From CAYGWP01 sp964353455 (GTDB lineage: Bacteria; Planctomycetota; Phycisphaerae; FEN-1346): a DNA stretch of 17,494 nucleotides. Positions 6,756-13,457 of this stretch are shown one piece after another; positions within the stretch are counted from its first letter, which is position 1; each line of letters starts with the position of its first letter. Position numbers and translations under genes: made by a program. Under the pieces are notes generated by a model. It ran no database searches. It saw only the letters and a program-made list of their open reading frames with translations, and was not told the DNA's origin. The stretch covers positions 1 to 17,494 of the forward strand of contig CAYGWP010000089.1 of assembly GCA_964353455.1 (NCBI GenBank), read 5' to 3'.

Positions 6756-7856
6756 CTACTGCCTGCGCGCGAGGACCCGCCACAGAACCATCGCCCCTAA
6801 GAGCAGCACCGCCGCGCCCCCGACGGCAAACCACACGTTCCGGAGGAGCGTCCCTTGCGCAGCCGGGCTGGGAATGAACGCCGACACGCCCGTCACGGGC
6901 GGCGGCTCGACCTGCGGAATCGCCGACTCCCGGCCCGCAAGCGCCCCGTCCCAGTCCACCACCATCAGCAGGTCAACGCCGGGGTTCTGGTCCTTGACGG
7001 TGCACGAGCACGGCCCGGTGAGGAACTCGCAGATGTCGGTGATGTTGTCGGCCGTGATGCGGTCGCCGGCCATGGCGCAGAGCGCCCTGCCGCGGCCGAA
7101 GACGGGGAAGACGATCGGGTCGGCCGTCTCGGCGAGTTTCGGCCACCCGCCCACGAGCATCCTGACGAGCCCCTGCTCGGCCGGGTCGGTCCGCGAGATG
7201 CGAAGCGTCGAGAAGGCGATGCGGACAACCGGCGGCGAATTGCCCGGCATGCCCGCGTCCGGCTCGGATGAATCATCGTCATCATCCACGGGAAGTTTCA
7301 GTTCGGCGGCCAGGCGCGTAAGTTCGGTCTCCAGGAGGCGTGCGGCCGCATCGTCCTTCTCGCGGTTGCCGCCATCGAGGATGAGGAATACGGCCGAGTC
7401 GCCGTCGATGATCCGCCGCGCGATCTGCCGTCGCGCGGGAGAATCGGCAATCGCCGCCGCCGCACCCGACGCCAGCGGACCGGCAAGGATCGGCTCCGGA
7501 ATCTCGAACCATTCCGGATACCGGACAACCATCCACGGAAGGGAATCGGCGTTGTAGGGTGGGCGCTCTGCACCCACGCGCCCCGCCTTCGCCGCATCGC
7601 TCGGGGCGGCAATGTCAATTACATGAAGGTCGATGTGATCGGCCGCCACGTCGCCCTTGAGCGGCCCAATCGCCTTCTCGTGCTCGGCCGAGAGCGGCCC
7701 GCGATTGAAGACCCACACCTCGTACGGGGCGGCATCCCACCGCTCCAGTGCATACCGAAACACGGGAACGTTGCACGCCGCAGCCGGCCCGGCCGAGAGC
7801 AGGCCGACCGCCAGGGCCGCCAACTTCAACCGCCAAGAGCCGATAGTGGAACCCAC
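6756..7856 (-). CDS. Exported membrane-anchored protein of unknown function, first gene of the FtsX/LolD operon
   Basis: 366 residues from GTG 7856-7854. This start is chosen because GGAGG (minus-strand complement of 7864-7868) lies 7 nt upstream and a good promoter lies just beyond. The longer alternatives (ATG 7883, TTG 7910) fall within or upstream of that promoter. The N-terminus is a signal peptide (RLKLAALAVGLLSAGPAAA) followed by CNVPVFRYALERW; the cysteine is not in a convincing lipobox. The middle contains an acidic run (DDDDDSSEPD) and a CSC pair in LTGPCSCTVKDQNPG. A C-terminal membrane segment (WFAVGGAAVLLLGAMVL) and basic tail anchor it. No enzymatic motif was recognised. Being first in an operon with an FtsX-like permease and LolD-like ATPase, it may be a partner or substrate of that complex on the outer face (inference). 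Confidence 0.8.
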   Translation of the reverse strand: MGSTIGSWRLKLAALAVGLLSAGPAAACNVPVFRYALERWDAAPYEVWVFNRGPLSAEHEKAIGPLKGDVAADHIDLHVIDIAAPSDAAKAGRVGAERPPYNADSLPWMVVRYPEWFEIPEPILAGPLASGAAAAIADSPARRQIARRIIDGDSAVFLILDGGNREKDDAAARLLETELTRLAAELKLPVDDDDDSSEPDAGMPGNSPPVVRIAFSTLRISRTDPAEQGLVRMLVGGWPKLAETADPIVFPVFGRGRALCAMAGDRITADNITDICEFLTGPCSCTVKDQNPGVDLLMVVDWDGALAGRESAIPQVEPPPVTGVSAFIPSPAAQGTLLRNVWFAVGGAAVLLLGAMVLWRVLARRQ

Positions 7857-7881
7857 GCGCAGGCCTCCGATTGCCTGCGCC

Positions 7882-7910
7882 ATTCTACGAGAAAACCTGC
7901 CGCCAGGCAA
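7882..7910 (-). promoter_or_regulatory. Sigma70-type promoter for the exported protein/FtsX/LolD operon
   Basis: On the minus strand TTGCCT (7910-7905) and TAGAAT (7887-7882) are separated by 17 nt. The predicted start near 7875 gives a leader of about 19 nt that contains GGAGG before GTG 7856. Promoter and ribosome site together support that GTG as the true start. Confidence 0.6.
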
Positions 7911-7938
7911 TCACTCGGTTCTGGAAACCAGGGGCGCC

Positions 7939-8034
7939 GGGTGGCACGGCCCCGCCCTTAGTCCTGGCGGGGCCGTGGCTTCCGCGAGGTGAGCAACCAC
8001 GGCCACGCAACGGCAAAGCGTGGCCGTGCCACCC
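7939..8034. repeat. Second REP-doublet of the GGGTGGCACGGCC family
   Basis: This element starts GGGTGGCACGGCC and ends GGCCGTGCCACCC. Its right 38 bp are identical to the right half of the copy at 5251-5342. Its left hairpin differs: CACGGCCCCGCC-cttagtcct-GGCGGGGCCGTG, where both stem strands carry matching changes. It lies between the divergent promoters of the minus-strand operon and the plus-strand URO-D-like gene. No clear flanking direct repeat was found. Confidence 0.8.
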
Positions 8035-8047
8035 GGCCATTCATCAT

Positions 8048-8077
8048 TTGACTACTGACATAACACCAGCCTACAAT
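8048..8077 (+). promoter_or_regulatory. Sigma70-type promoter for the URO-D-like gene
   Basis: TTGACT (8048-8053) and TACAAT (8072-8077) are spaced by 18 nt. Transcription is expected near 8084, giving a leader of about 30 nt that includes the AGGAGG ribosome site at 8104-8109. Confidence 0.7.
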
Positions 8078-8114
8078 CGCCGATGTCGCAGGCGAAGCAT
8101 CTGAGGAGGAATGA

Positions 8115-9416
8115 ATGCTGCACGATCCCGCGAGCGACAGGCCGCCGGCCGCCGAGGAAATCCGCCTCGCCGAGCGCGACCGCAACGTGCTCCGGCGACT
8201 GGCCGCAGAATGGGCCGAGATCGCCGCCCTGCCCGTCCACCGCGAGAAGGCCCGCCTGTGGCGGAAACTCAACGACCTGGCGGCCGAGCGCCCCATGGTC
8301 TGGATCACCGAGTTGCCCTGGCACGAGATGAACGCGGGCGACGAACTTACGCTTTGCACCGAGCACCCCTGGGCGCGCCGCCAGGAAGAGGACCTGCGGC
8401 GCCTGCTCTACCAGTGGCGGCACGTCCGCGGCGACATGATCGTCAGCGACTTCCTGGCGTGCCCGCTCGCCATCCGCAGCACGGGCTTCGGAATAACCGA
8501 GGATGTGGACATAGCCAGAACCGATGATGCGAGCGACGTCGTCTCGCGGCGCTTTAAGGTCCAGATCCGCGACTTTCCGGACCTCGAAAAAATCAGGATG
8601 CCGGTCGTCACGCACGACCTTGCCGCAACCGAGGCACGCTGCCAGGCCATGTGCGGCCTCTACGCGGGCATCATGCCCGTCCGCAAGGTCGGCCAGGGAC
8701 ACATCTGGTTCACCCCGTGGGACTACCTTATCCGCTGGTGGGGCGTCGAGGAGGCCATGATCGACTTCTACGAGCGGCCCGCCCTCGTGCACGCCGCCGT
8801 CGAGCGGATGACCGACGCCTGGATGGCCGAACTCGACCAGTTCGTCGCCGCCAGCCTCCTTTCGCTCGACTGCGCCAACAACCGCGTGGGGTCGGGCGGA
8901 TACGGCTACACGAGCGGCCTGCCCGGCAATGACTATGATTCAACTTATGTTAAGCCGCACAATATGTGGGGCTGCTCGAACGCCCAGATATTCTCGGAGG
9001 TCTCGCCCGAGATGCACTGGGATTTCGCCGTGAAACACGACCTGAGGTGGCTGGCCCGCTGGGGCCTCACGTACTACGGCTGCTGCGAGGCGCTCGACAC
9101 GAAGATCGACCTGCTGCGCCGCATACCGAACCTGCGCAAGATCTCCGTCAGCCCGTGGTGCAACATCGCCCGCGCCGTCGAGAAGATCGGCGGCGATTTC
9201 GTCGCCAGCCGCAAGCCCAACCCGGCAATCTTCGCCGAGGACGGCTGGAACCCCGGCCGCGCGCGGCAGGACCTCACGCAGTTCCTCGAGCAGGCCCGCG
9301 GCTGCTGCAACGTGGAACTCATCATGAAAGACATCTCCACGGTGCGCCGCCATCCCGAGCGCCTGTGGCAGTGGGCGACAATCGCAATGGAAGTGGCCGA
9401 GGAATTCGCGGCATGA
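8115..9416 (+). CDS. Uroporphyrinogen decarboxylase-like (URO-D/MtaA superfamily) protein
   Basis: 433 residues. ATG 8115 follows a strong AGGAGG (8104-8109) at 5-nt spacing. The overall pattern fits the large uroporphyrinogen-decarboxylase/corrinoid-methyltransferase-like group often seen in Planctomycetota and related genomes: an N-terminal helical part, GHIWFTPWDYLIRWWGVEEAM, a DFYERP helix, FAVKHDLRWLARWGLTYYG, and a SPWCNIARAVEKIGGDFVAS strand-loop region. Cysteines at positions 323-324 (GCCEA) and 349 (SPWCN), with nearby histidines, could bind a metal as in MtaA-type methyltransferases, which transfer methyl groups from corrinoid proteins to a thiol. No corrinoid protein gene is next to it, so true heme-pathway HemE activity is unlikely and the substrate is unknown. 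It has its own promoter and stands as a single gene. Confidence 0.8.
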   Translation: MLHDPASDRPPAAEEIRLAERDRNVLRRLAAEWAEIAALPVHREKARLWRKLNDLAAERPMVWITELPWHEMNAGDELTLCTEHPWARRQEEDLRRLLYQWRHVRGDMIVSDFLACPLAIRSTGFGITEDVDIARTDDASDVVSRRFKVQIRDFPDLEKIRMPVVTHDLAATEARCQAMCGLYAGIMPVRKVGQGHIWFTPWDYLIRWWGVEEAMIDFYERPALVHAAVERMTDAWMAELDQFVAASLLSLDCANNRVGSGGYGYTSGLPGNDYDSTYVKPHNMWGCSNAQIFSEVSPEMHWDFAVKHDLRWLARWGLTYYGCCEALDTKIDLLRRIPNLRKISVSPWCNIARAVEKIGGDFVASRKPNPAIFAEDGWNPGRARQDLTQFLEQARGCCNVELIMKDISTVRRHPERLWQWATIAMEVAEEFAA

Positions 9417-9418
9417 GA

Positions 9419-9442
9419 CGCGGGCCGAAGCACGGCCCCGCG
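9419..9442 (+). terminator. GC hairpin after the URO-D-like gene, weak terminator candidate
   Basis: CGCGGGCCG-aagca-CGGCCCCGCG forms a stem of nine pairs with one bulge, starting 3 nt after the stop codon. No T-run follows (the next bases are purine-rich), so it may only stabilise the mRNA 3' end. Confidence 0.3.
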
Positions 9443-9494
9443 CCGGAGCAGGGAAAGGCAGGAAAGAAGCCTTACGCATAGCCGCAAATGCGCA

Positions 9495-9523
9495 TTGTGT
9501 GCCGGGGGCGCTCGGTATAGAAT
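9495..9523 (+). promoter_or_regulatory. Promoter for the MNT/HEPN pair
   Basis: TTGTGT (9495-9500) and TAGAAT (9518-9523) are separated by 17 nt. They lie 30 nt upstream of the nucleotidyltransferase ATG and immediately before its ribosome site. Confidence 0.55.
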
Positions 9524-9552
9524 ATCCGGTATGTAATTGCGGAGTGCCTTCG

Positions 9553-9867
9553 ATGACGACCGAGAAAATCCTGGAACGCATCAAGGCCCGTCTCGCGGCG
9601 GCTCATGGCCAGCGGCTGCGCGGCGTGGTGCTCTACGGGTCGCAGGCACGGGGCGATGCCCGGGCCGACAGCGATATCGACGTTCTCGTCTTGCTGGACG
9701 GCCCCGTCGATTACGGCCGCGACCTGGAAACCAACCTGGCCGCCGTTTATCCCCTGGCCCTGGAACTTGGGCGCAGGATCAGCGCCAAGCCCGTGCCGGC
9801 CGCGGATTACGACACCGTGGACTGCCCCCTCTACCGAGCCGCACACCTGGAAGGGATTGCGGTATGA
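9553..9867 (+). CDS. mntA: MNT-type minimal nucleotidyltransferase (MntA antitoxin family)
   Basis: 104 residues. ATG 9553 is preceded by GGAG (9541-9544) at 8 nt; a longer frame to 9499 would overlap the promoter. The minimal nucleotidyltransferase signature is intact: G29-S30 in VVLYGSQARGDAR, then D41 and D43 in SDIDVLVLLD, matching GSx10DxD, in which the two aspartates bind metal. Proteins of this family neutralise a partner HEPN ribonuclease, in studied cases by transferring AMP units to a tyrosine of the toxin. The gene overlaps the HEPN gene by 4 nt (ATGA), the usual order for such pairs. Confidence 0.88.
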   Translation: MTTEKILERIKARLAAAHGQRLRGVVLYGSQARGDARADSDIDVLVLLDGPVDYGRDLETNLAAVYPLALELGRRISAKPVPAADYDTVDCPLYRAAHLEGIAV

Positions 9868-10244
9868 AGGAGTTCGCCGCTGCCGAGTGGCAACGCGCTG
9901 AACGTGCCCTGGACTCCGCCAGGCAGATCGTTCAGGGCGACCCGGACTCTGCCGCTTCGAGGGCATATTACGCCGCGTTTCACGCACTCACCACACTGTT
10001 CGCCCTGCGCGGCCAGACGTTCTCCAAGCATTCGGCTATTCGTGCCGCAATGCACCGGGACCTCGTTCAGAACGGCCTGCTCGCGGCGGACCGGGGGCTA
10101 GACTACGATTTCCTCATGGACCTGCGAGAGACCGGCGACTATGGCGGACTGATGCAGGTGACACCCCAGAATGCCCAGGCCGCCGTTGACAAGGCCGCAT
10201 CGTTTATGGACGCATTGAAGCATCTGCAACCAGAACTAAGTTAA
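9864..10244 (+). CDS. hepT: HEPN-domain protein, probable RNase toxin partner of the MNT protein
   Basis: 126 residues. ATG 9864 overlaps the upstream stop as ATGA. The HEPN signature R-x4-6-H is present as R33 to H40 in SRAYYAAFHAL; these residues form the RNase site in family members. Tyr35-Tyr36 lie within the motif. A second conserved stretch, FSKHSAIRAAMHRDLV, followed by LRETGDYG, is typical of the HEPN (PF05168-like) type that pairs with MNT proteins. The expected role is ribosome-independent RNA cleavage held in check by the upstream nucleotidyltransferase, for stress or phage response; activity is inferred. The gene ends 12 nt before the convergent sialidase stop, with no obvious terminator between. 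Confidence 0.87.
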   Translation: MKEFAAAEWQRAERALDSARQIVQGDPDSAASRAYYAAFHALTTLFALRGQTFSKHSAIRAAMHRDLVQNGLLAADRGLDYDFLMDLRETGDYGGLMQVTPQNAQAAVDKAASFMDALKHLQPELS

Positions 10245-10255
10245 CTCCCCCGCCC

Positions 10256-11524
10256 CTACTTCGTCGCCTTGCCGGAAGCCTTGTTCACCAGCACACGCAG
10301 GCGGGAACCTTCGCCCACGCACCGGCCGGCCGCCACGTCGGCCTCGGTGAAGACGGCCATCAGGATCTCCCGCTCCTTCGTGCGGCTGAAGTCATAGATG
10401 ATGTAGATGCGTCCATCCTTGGCCTGGACGCCGTCGGGGTACGAGACGCCTACCCGCTCGTCCAGCAACAGGCCCCCCTGCCACGACTTCCCGTCATCGG
10501 TCGAGAGCGCCGCCGTCAAGTGCGACCGGCCCATCGGGACGCCTTCGGGCGGGCTGTGCTTCACGAGCAGCAGGTTGCCCGATGCCAGCCGCCGGATGAA
10601 AAACCGCGATGACGTGTGCGCCAGGCCCGACGGCCGCCCGGGACTCCACGTCTTGCCGCGGTCGGCCGAGATGCTTTCGCCGATACCGTACTTCGTCCGC
10701 ACGAGCATCCACAGAGTGCCGTCGCGCCGCTCGACGACCTGCTGCTCGTCGAACGTGCGGTCCGGCACGTCGGCCCCGCCGCGCACCGACCACGTCTTGC
10801 CCTGGTCGGTCGAGACCACCACGTTCGAGAACTTCTCGCCCGCCAGTTCGCGGTGCTTGTCTTTGGCCTGGTGACTCCAGACGGCGGCAGGCAGCAGCCA
10901 TTCGCCCGTGCCGAGCACGACGGGCTTGTTCATCATGACGCCGTTCGCCACGCGCCGCGGCGCCGACCACGTCGGATGCTCCGACTCCGGACTGTCCGTC
11001 ACGATTGCCCACACGCCCGCGCGGCCGTCGAAAAACTGGTAACTCTGCGCCCAGAACAGCCACAGCCGCCCGAGCGGATCGTGCCACAGCACCGGGTCGT
11101 ACGCACGCACCGGGTTGGGCGGATCGACGACGAGGACCGACTTCGACCAGGTCCGCCCGTCATCGCCGCTCGTCACAAGGACCACGAAGTTCTCCGGCCC
11201 CTCGCCCGTGCCGCCGCTGTACCAGAGCGCCCAGAGTCGTCCGCCGGCCGTCCGCTCGATGCCCGGAATGCCCTGCCATCGCCGGGCATCGTCGCCGTAT
11301 TCCGGTCCGGGCTCCGTGATGACCGGCGGCGGCTGAAGCGACAGGTCCTCGCCACCCGCCGCCGCAAGAGCCTCGCCCGTGGTGTGCCCCTGCGTCGCCG
11401 ACTGCCCCTCAGCCATCGCTGCGGCACACAACCAGGGCAATGCCATCAAGGCCGCAATCGCACCGATACGGCCCCTGCCCCGCCGATGCCGCCACCCACC
11501 AGATTTCGCATCTCCATTACCCAT
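10256..11524 (-). CDS. Secreted sialidase-like (BNR/Asp-box) glycosidase
   Basis: 422 residues from ATG 11524. A long arginine-rich n-region (residues 1-19) precedes a hydrophobic core and AMA cleavage site near residue 38, so it is exported. Four Asp boxes (SxDxGxTW) are visible: SGDDGRTW (119-126), STDQGKTW (238-245), SADRGKTW (286-293) and STDDGKSW (341-348), marking a six-bladed beta-propeller of the exo-sialidase superfamily (GH33-like). Conserved context includes YDPVLWHDPLGRLWLFW, FDEQQ (E261), YPDG (Y362) and a C-terminal YDFSRTKEREILMAVFTEAD. Such proteins remove terminal sialic or related sugars, though many Planctomycetota members lack proven substrates. Together with the sulfatase it points to degradation of sulfated or sialylated polysaccharides. 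The best promoter lies only a few bases before the ATG. Confidence 0.88.
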   Translation of the reverse strand: MGNGDAKSGGWRHRRGRGRIGAIAALMALPWLCAAAMAEGQSATQGHTTGEALAAAGGEDLSLQPPPVITEPGPEYGDDARRWQGIPGIERTAGGRLWALWYSGGTGEGPENFVVLVTSGDDGRTWSKSVLVVDPPNPVRAYDPVLWHDPLGRLWLFWAQSYQFFDGRAGVWAIVTDSPESEHPTWSAPRRVANGVMMNKPVVLGTGEWLLPAAVWSHQAKDKHRELAGEKFSNVVVSTDQGKTWSVRGGADVPDRTFDEQQVVERRDGTLWMLVRTKYGIGESISADRGKTWSPGRPSGLAHTSSRFFIRRLASGNLLLVKHSPPEGVPMGRSHLTAALSTDDGKSWQGGLLLDERVGVSYPDGVQAKDGRIYIIYDFSRTKEREILMAVFTEADVAAGRCVGEGSRLRVLVNKASGKATK

Positions 11525-11533
11525 CGTCCCCGC

Positions 11534-11562
11534 ACTCTACTTGCCCGACGGCGCACTGTCAA
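11534..11562 (-). promoter_or_regulatory. Strong sigma70-type promoter of the sialidase gene
   Basis: On the minus strand TTGACA (11562-11557) and TAGAGT (11539-11534) are separated by 17 nt. The expected transcription start is around 11527, only about 3 nt before ATG 11524, which predicts an almost leaderless mRNA. Confidence 0.6.
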
Positions 11563-11835
11563 TCAAGCGGCCTGGTCGGCCTGGAAGAAGAGGCCGGGGA
11601 AGAAGGTTCTCCAAACCGAGTTGGGTGGTCAGGCGCGGGTACACCTCGGCGATCACCCGCGCGATGCGTCCCACAGCCGCAACCTGTCCCCGCCACGCGG
11701 GGAGTATCAAGAGGTTAATTGGCATCGTGTTCCCGGATAAGCCAAGCCCTTATCCTACAACCAACGACTTGCGGCTTATCTTCATGCCATTCGGAAGCGT
11801 CCCTAATTCTCCTATTTATTTATCGTAATAGGGCA
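11563..11835. other. Stretch without a supported gene
   Basis: Between the divergent sialidase and small-protein promoters no convincing gene was found. A 62-codon minus-strand frame (11725-11537) starts with ATG after GGGAA but its stop lies within the sialidase -10 box, so it is either a short upstream frame or a remnant. A small hairpin, GGATAAG-n7-CTTATCC, lies at 11735-11755. Base composition drops from GC-rich to AT-rich near 11760. Confidence 0.5.
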
Positions 11836-11864
11836 TTGACTCTTGCCAACCCGCACGGTATAAG
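11836..11864 (+). promoter_or_regulatory. Strong sigma70-type promoter of the 116-residue protein
   Basis: TTGACT (11836-11841) and TATAAG (11859-11864) are spaced by 17 nt. Transcription should begin near 11871, giving a leader of about 45 nt with AAGGAGG at 11903-11909. Confidence 0.7.
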
Positions 11865-11915
11865 CGGCCTTGCGATGGGGGCGGCCCTCGGTGGGGTACG
11901 AGAAGGAGGCAGCAC

Positions 11916-12266
11916 ATGTCTCGACTTACAGATCGCAGACGCGCAAAGGCTGATCCTATTCTGCGAAGGTACAGAACGCAGTTGCACTCAACCGGGAAGA
12001 TCGAGGCCTGCGAGTTGGAAATTGAACTTCGGGAGTGTCTGAATCTGGGATACCAGGGCTTGAAAGGCATCATCGAAGACCTGGCAAAGCAGAAAGATTA
12101 CGTATACCTAGCCGCTTACTACATGGAGAACTCAAATGCCGGAGCGGGGGTAGTTAATGAGTTTCAGGATGATCTAGCCCGGCTGTATGGGATTAAGTGG
12201 TACCATAGTCCTGAGAGGGACAAGAAGCGCAAGCTTTTTTGGAGGAAACTGAAAGCACAAAGATAA
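11916..12266 (+). CDS. Small basic protein of unknown function
   Basis: 116 residues. ATG 11916 is preceded by a near-perfect AAGGAGG (11903-11909) at 6-nt spacing and by a strong promoter, so this is very likely a real, expressed gene. No family was recognised. The protein is highly charged: it begins MSRLTDRRRAKADPILRRYR, has an acidic/amphipathic middle (CELEIELRECLNLGY) and ends in a lysine/arginine-rich tail (ERDKKRKLFWRKLKAQR). No signal peptide or membrane segment is visible, so it is probably cytoplasmic and could bind nucleic acid (inference from charge only). Codon use and base composition are much more AT-rich than in the first 11 kb, which suggests recent acquisition together with the lipoprotein downstream. 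Confidence 0.75.
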   Translation: MSRLTDRRRAKADPILRRYRTQLHSTGKIEACELEIELRECLNLGYQGLKGIIEDLAKQKDYVYLAAYYMENSNAGAGVVNEFQDDLARLYGIKWYHSPERDKKRKLFWRKLKAQR

Positions 12267-12283
12267 GAGCCCTGAAACTGACC

Positions 12284-12317
12284 TTGGCCTGTTTGAGGCA
12301 CAAGCGCCTCAAGGCTC
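12284..12317 (+). terminator. Extended hairpin after the small protein gene
   Basis: TTGAGGC-acaagc-GCCTCAA (12293-12312) forms a 7-bp stem that extends outward through CTTGGCC and GGCTCAAG across a small bulge. It lies about 18-50 nt after the stop codon. No T-run follows, so factor-independent termination would be weak. Confidence 0.35.
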
Positions 12318-12432
12318 AAGCTCGGATGTCTAGCGAATCTATGCAATGGCAATTATGAAAGGCCAAGGTTAGGTTGGCGTCGGGACATATGGCCGCGGCT
12401 CACGGTGTCAGTTGGCTTGGACGGATGACTTC

Positions 12433-12460
12433 TTGGAAGCCGAAGATTGCTGATGATACT
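12433..12460 (+). promoter_or_regulatory. Possible promoter of the lipoprotein gene
   Basis: TTGGAA (12433-12438) and GATACT (12455-12460) are separated by 16 nt, 40 nt upstream of the lipoprotein ATG. The match is moderate only. Confidence 0.35.
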
Positions 12461-12499
12461 CGTTTTTGCGAAGATTCTATAAGTGGAAGGCAAACCGCG

Positions 12500-13003
12500 A
12501 TGAAACGGGCAACGCTACTAGTCCTTGGGTTCTTGTCTCTCTCCATCCTTGGTTGCGGCAAAGGTACGGACGCGACAGCCAACATTGATGAAAAGCAGTT
12601 CACGGACTTCCTGGCCGCTGCAAGAGATTGGCAAGAGAAAATCCAAAACGACGTAGCGCATGAGCAATGGGAAACGCCCCATGACCTATACCGCATGAAA
12701 GACGTACTAAACCGAAAGCAACCCAACAACGCTGTTTCTCTGGCCCAGAAGCAGATTGTTTCGCTTGCTGGCCTCACTAGTTTTCAAGTTTACTCTTGCC
12801 ACATTTATCAGAGTAGCGCAAATACATTCAATGACGTAGAGCATCTCAGAACCTATTACGACAAGCAAAGAGAAATGCGGAACAGTCTTGCCGTTACCAA
12901 TGATGCAATTGACGCCTACAGCAAGAGAGATTTTGCCTTTGTACAGGAGAAGTTTAAGCAAGTGCCAGAGGCACCTAAATTGCCCGACGCGCAAAATCCG
13001 TAA
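12500..13003 (+). CDS. Small putative lipoprotein of unknown function
   Basis: 167 residues from ATG 12500, with GGAAGG at 12485-12490. The open frame extends upstream to 12374, but those 42 codons lack a signal and are rejected because a clean lipoprotein signal peptide begins at 12500: MKRATLLVLGFLSLSILGC, with the acceptor cysteine at residue 19. After cleavage the mature protein (GKGTDATANIDEKQ...) would be attached to a membrane by lipid. The mature part is largely helical and polar (DFLAAARDWQEKIQNDVAHEQ, FNDVEHLRTYYDKQREMR) and ends in a proline-rich tail (VPEAPKLPDAQNP). No known domain was identified. Like the preceding small gene it is AT-rich relative to the first 11 kb, suggesting transfer. 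An ACGGGT...ACCCGT inverted repeat begins right at the stop codon. Confidence 0.72.
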   Translation: MKRATLLVLGFLSLSILGCGKGTDATANIDEKQFTDFLAAARDWQEKIQNDVAHEQWETPHDLYRMKDVLNRKQPNNAVSLAQKQIVSLAGLTSFQVYSCHIYQSSANTFNDVEHLRTYYDKQREMRNSLAVTNDAIDAYSKRDFAFVQEKFKQVPEAPKLPDAQNP

Positions 13004-13301
13004 ACGGGTAATTCCGGGGACACCCGTAACCGTGCCTGTCAAAGACTGACGCTCCCTCATGGGTCATGTTGTTTTGGGTAATTGGGTTAATAGATACGTA
13101 TCAGTCGGCGGCCCGGCTTCGTCCGGCCGGGACTATGGCGGCCTGAGGCTATTTTCATCCGTTCAGCCTGAAGGGCTGAAACGTAACAGCCCACGGGCAA
13201 CGCCCTGGGTGACAGGGCCGGATTCTGCCTTCCTTTTTTCCCTTCTTTATCCGTTCAGCCCTGAAAGGGCGCGACGGTCTTCGTCCTGAAAATGAGGTGA
13301 A
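13004..13301. repeat. Repeat cluster upstream of the IS110 element
   Basis: No gene is seen here. In order: a TAATTCCGGGGACACC block (13010-13025) of a type I associate from memory with IS200-like/REP-associated transposase repeats; a GATACGTATC palindrome (13093-13102); a GC hairpin around 13107-13125; a two-hairpin repeat at 13162-13209 (TTCAGCC-tgaag-GGCTGAA, linker ACGTAACAG, then a CCCACGGGC/GCCCTGGG stem); and a half copy, GCCCT-gaa-AGGGC (13258-13270), after another ATCCGTTCAGCC. The two-hairpin unit is the reverse complement of the type found at 14846-14896 and 16915-16963. Confidence 0.7.
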
Positions 13302-13316
13302 CGAGAATCCTCGCGA

Positions 13317-13457
13317 GCCACCGGGCCATTGCGATCCCCCGTGGCGCCCTTTCAGATGGCATGAACAAAGGCGGTCTCCCGTCGGGTCGAGTATACTCGC
13401 CCGAATGAAAGCCGATAGGGGCTTTCGAGAGTGGCGCGAAGCGCCAAGGAGACCGCC
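13317..13457 (+). ncRNA. Structured leader of the IS110 element: candidate bridge RNA / ribosome-site-masking fold
   Basis: Stem A pairs 13317-13325 with 13337-13345 (one mismatch). A second domain is closed by a perfect 10-bp stem, GGCGGTCTCC (13370-13379) with GGAGACCGCC (13448-13457), whose last base directly precedes the transposase ATG. Inside it are three hairpins: CGGG-T-CGAG/CTCGCCCG (13383-13403, loop TATA), GAAAGCC/GGCTTTC (13407-13426) and TGGCGC-gaa-GCGCCA (13432-13446). The closing stem pairs most of the Shine-Dalgarno AAGGAG. IS110-group elements are known to encode a bridge RNA in their left non-coding end; that role is inferred here, since no guide loops were matched to donor or target. 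Confidence 0.5.

Noticed and set aside
8115..9416. True heme-pathway HemE
   Set aside because: Sequence motifs resemble the wider URO-D/MtaA superfamily only; the protein is longer than HemE and no heme genes are nearby.
11537..11725. 62-codon minus-strand frame upstream of the sialidase
   Set aside because: Its stop lies in the sialidase -10 box and it matches no family I recognise. It was kept only as a note in the gene-free stretch.
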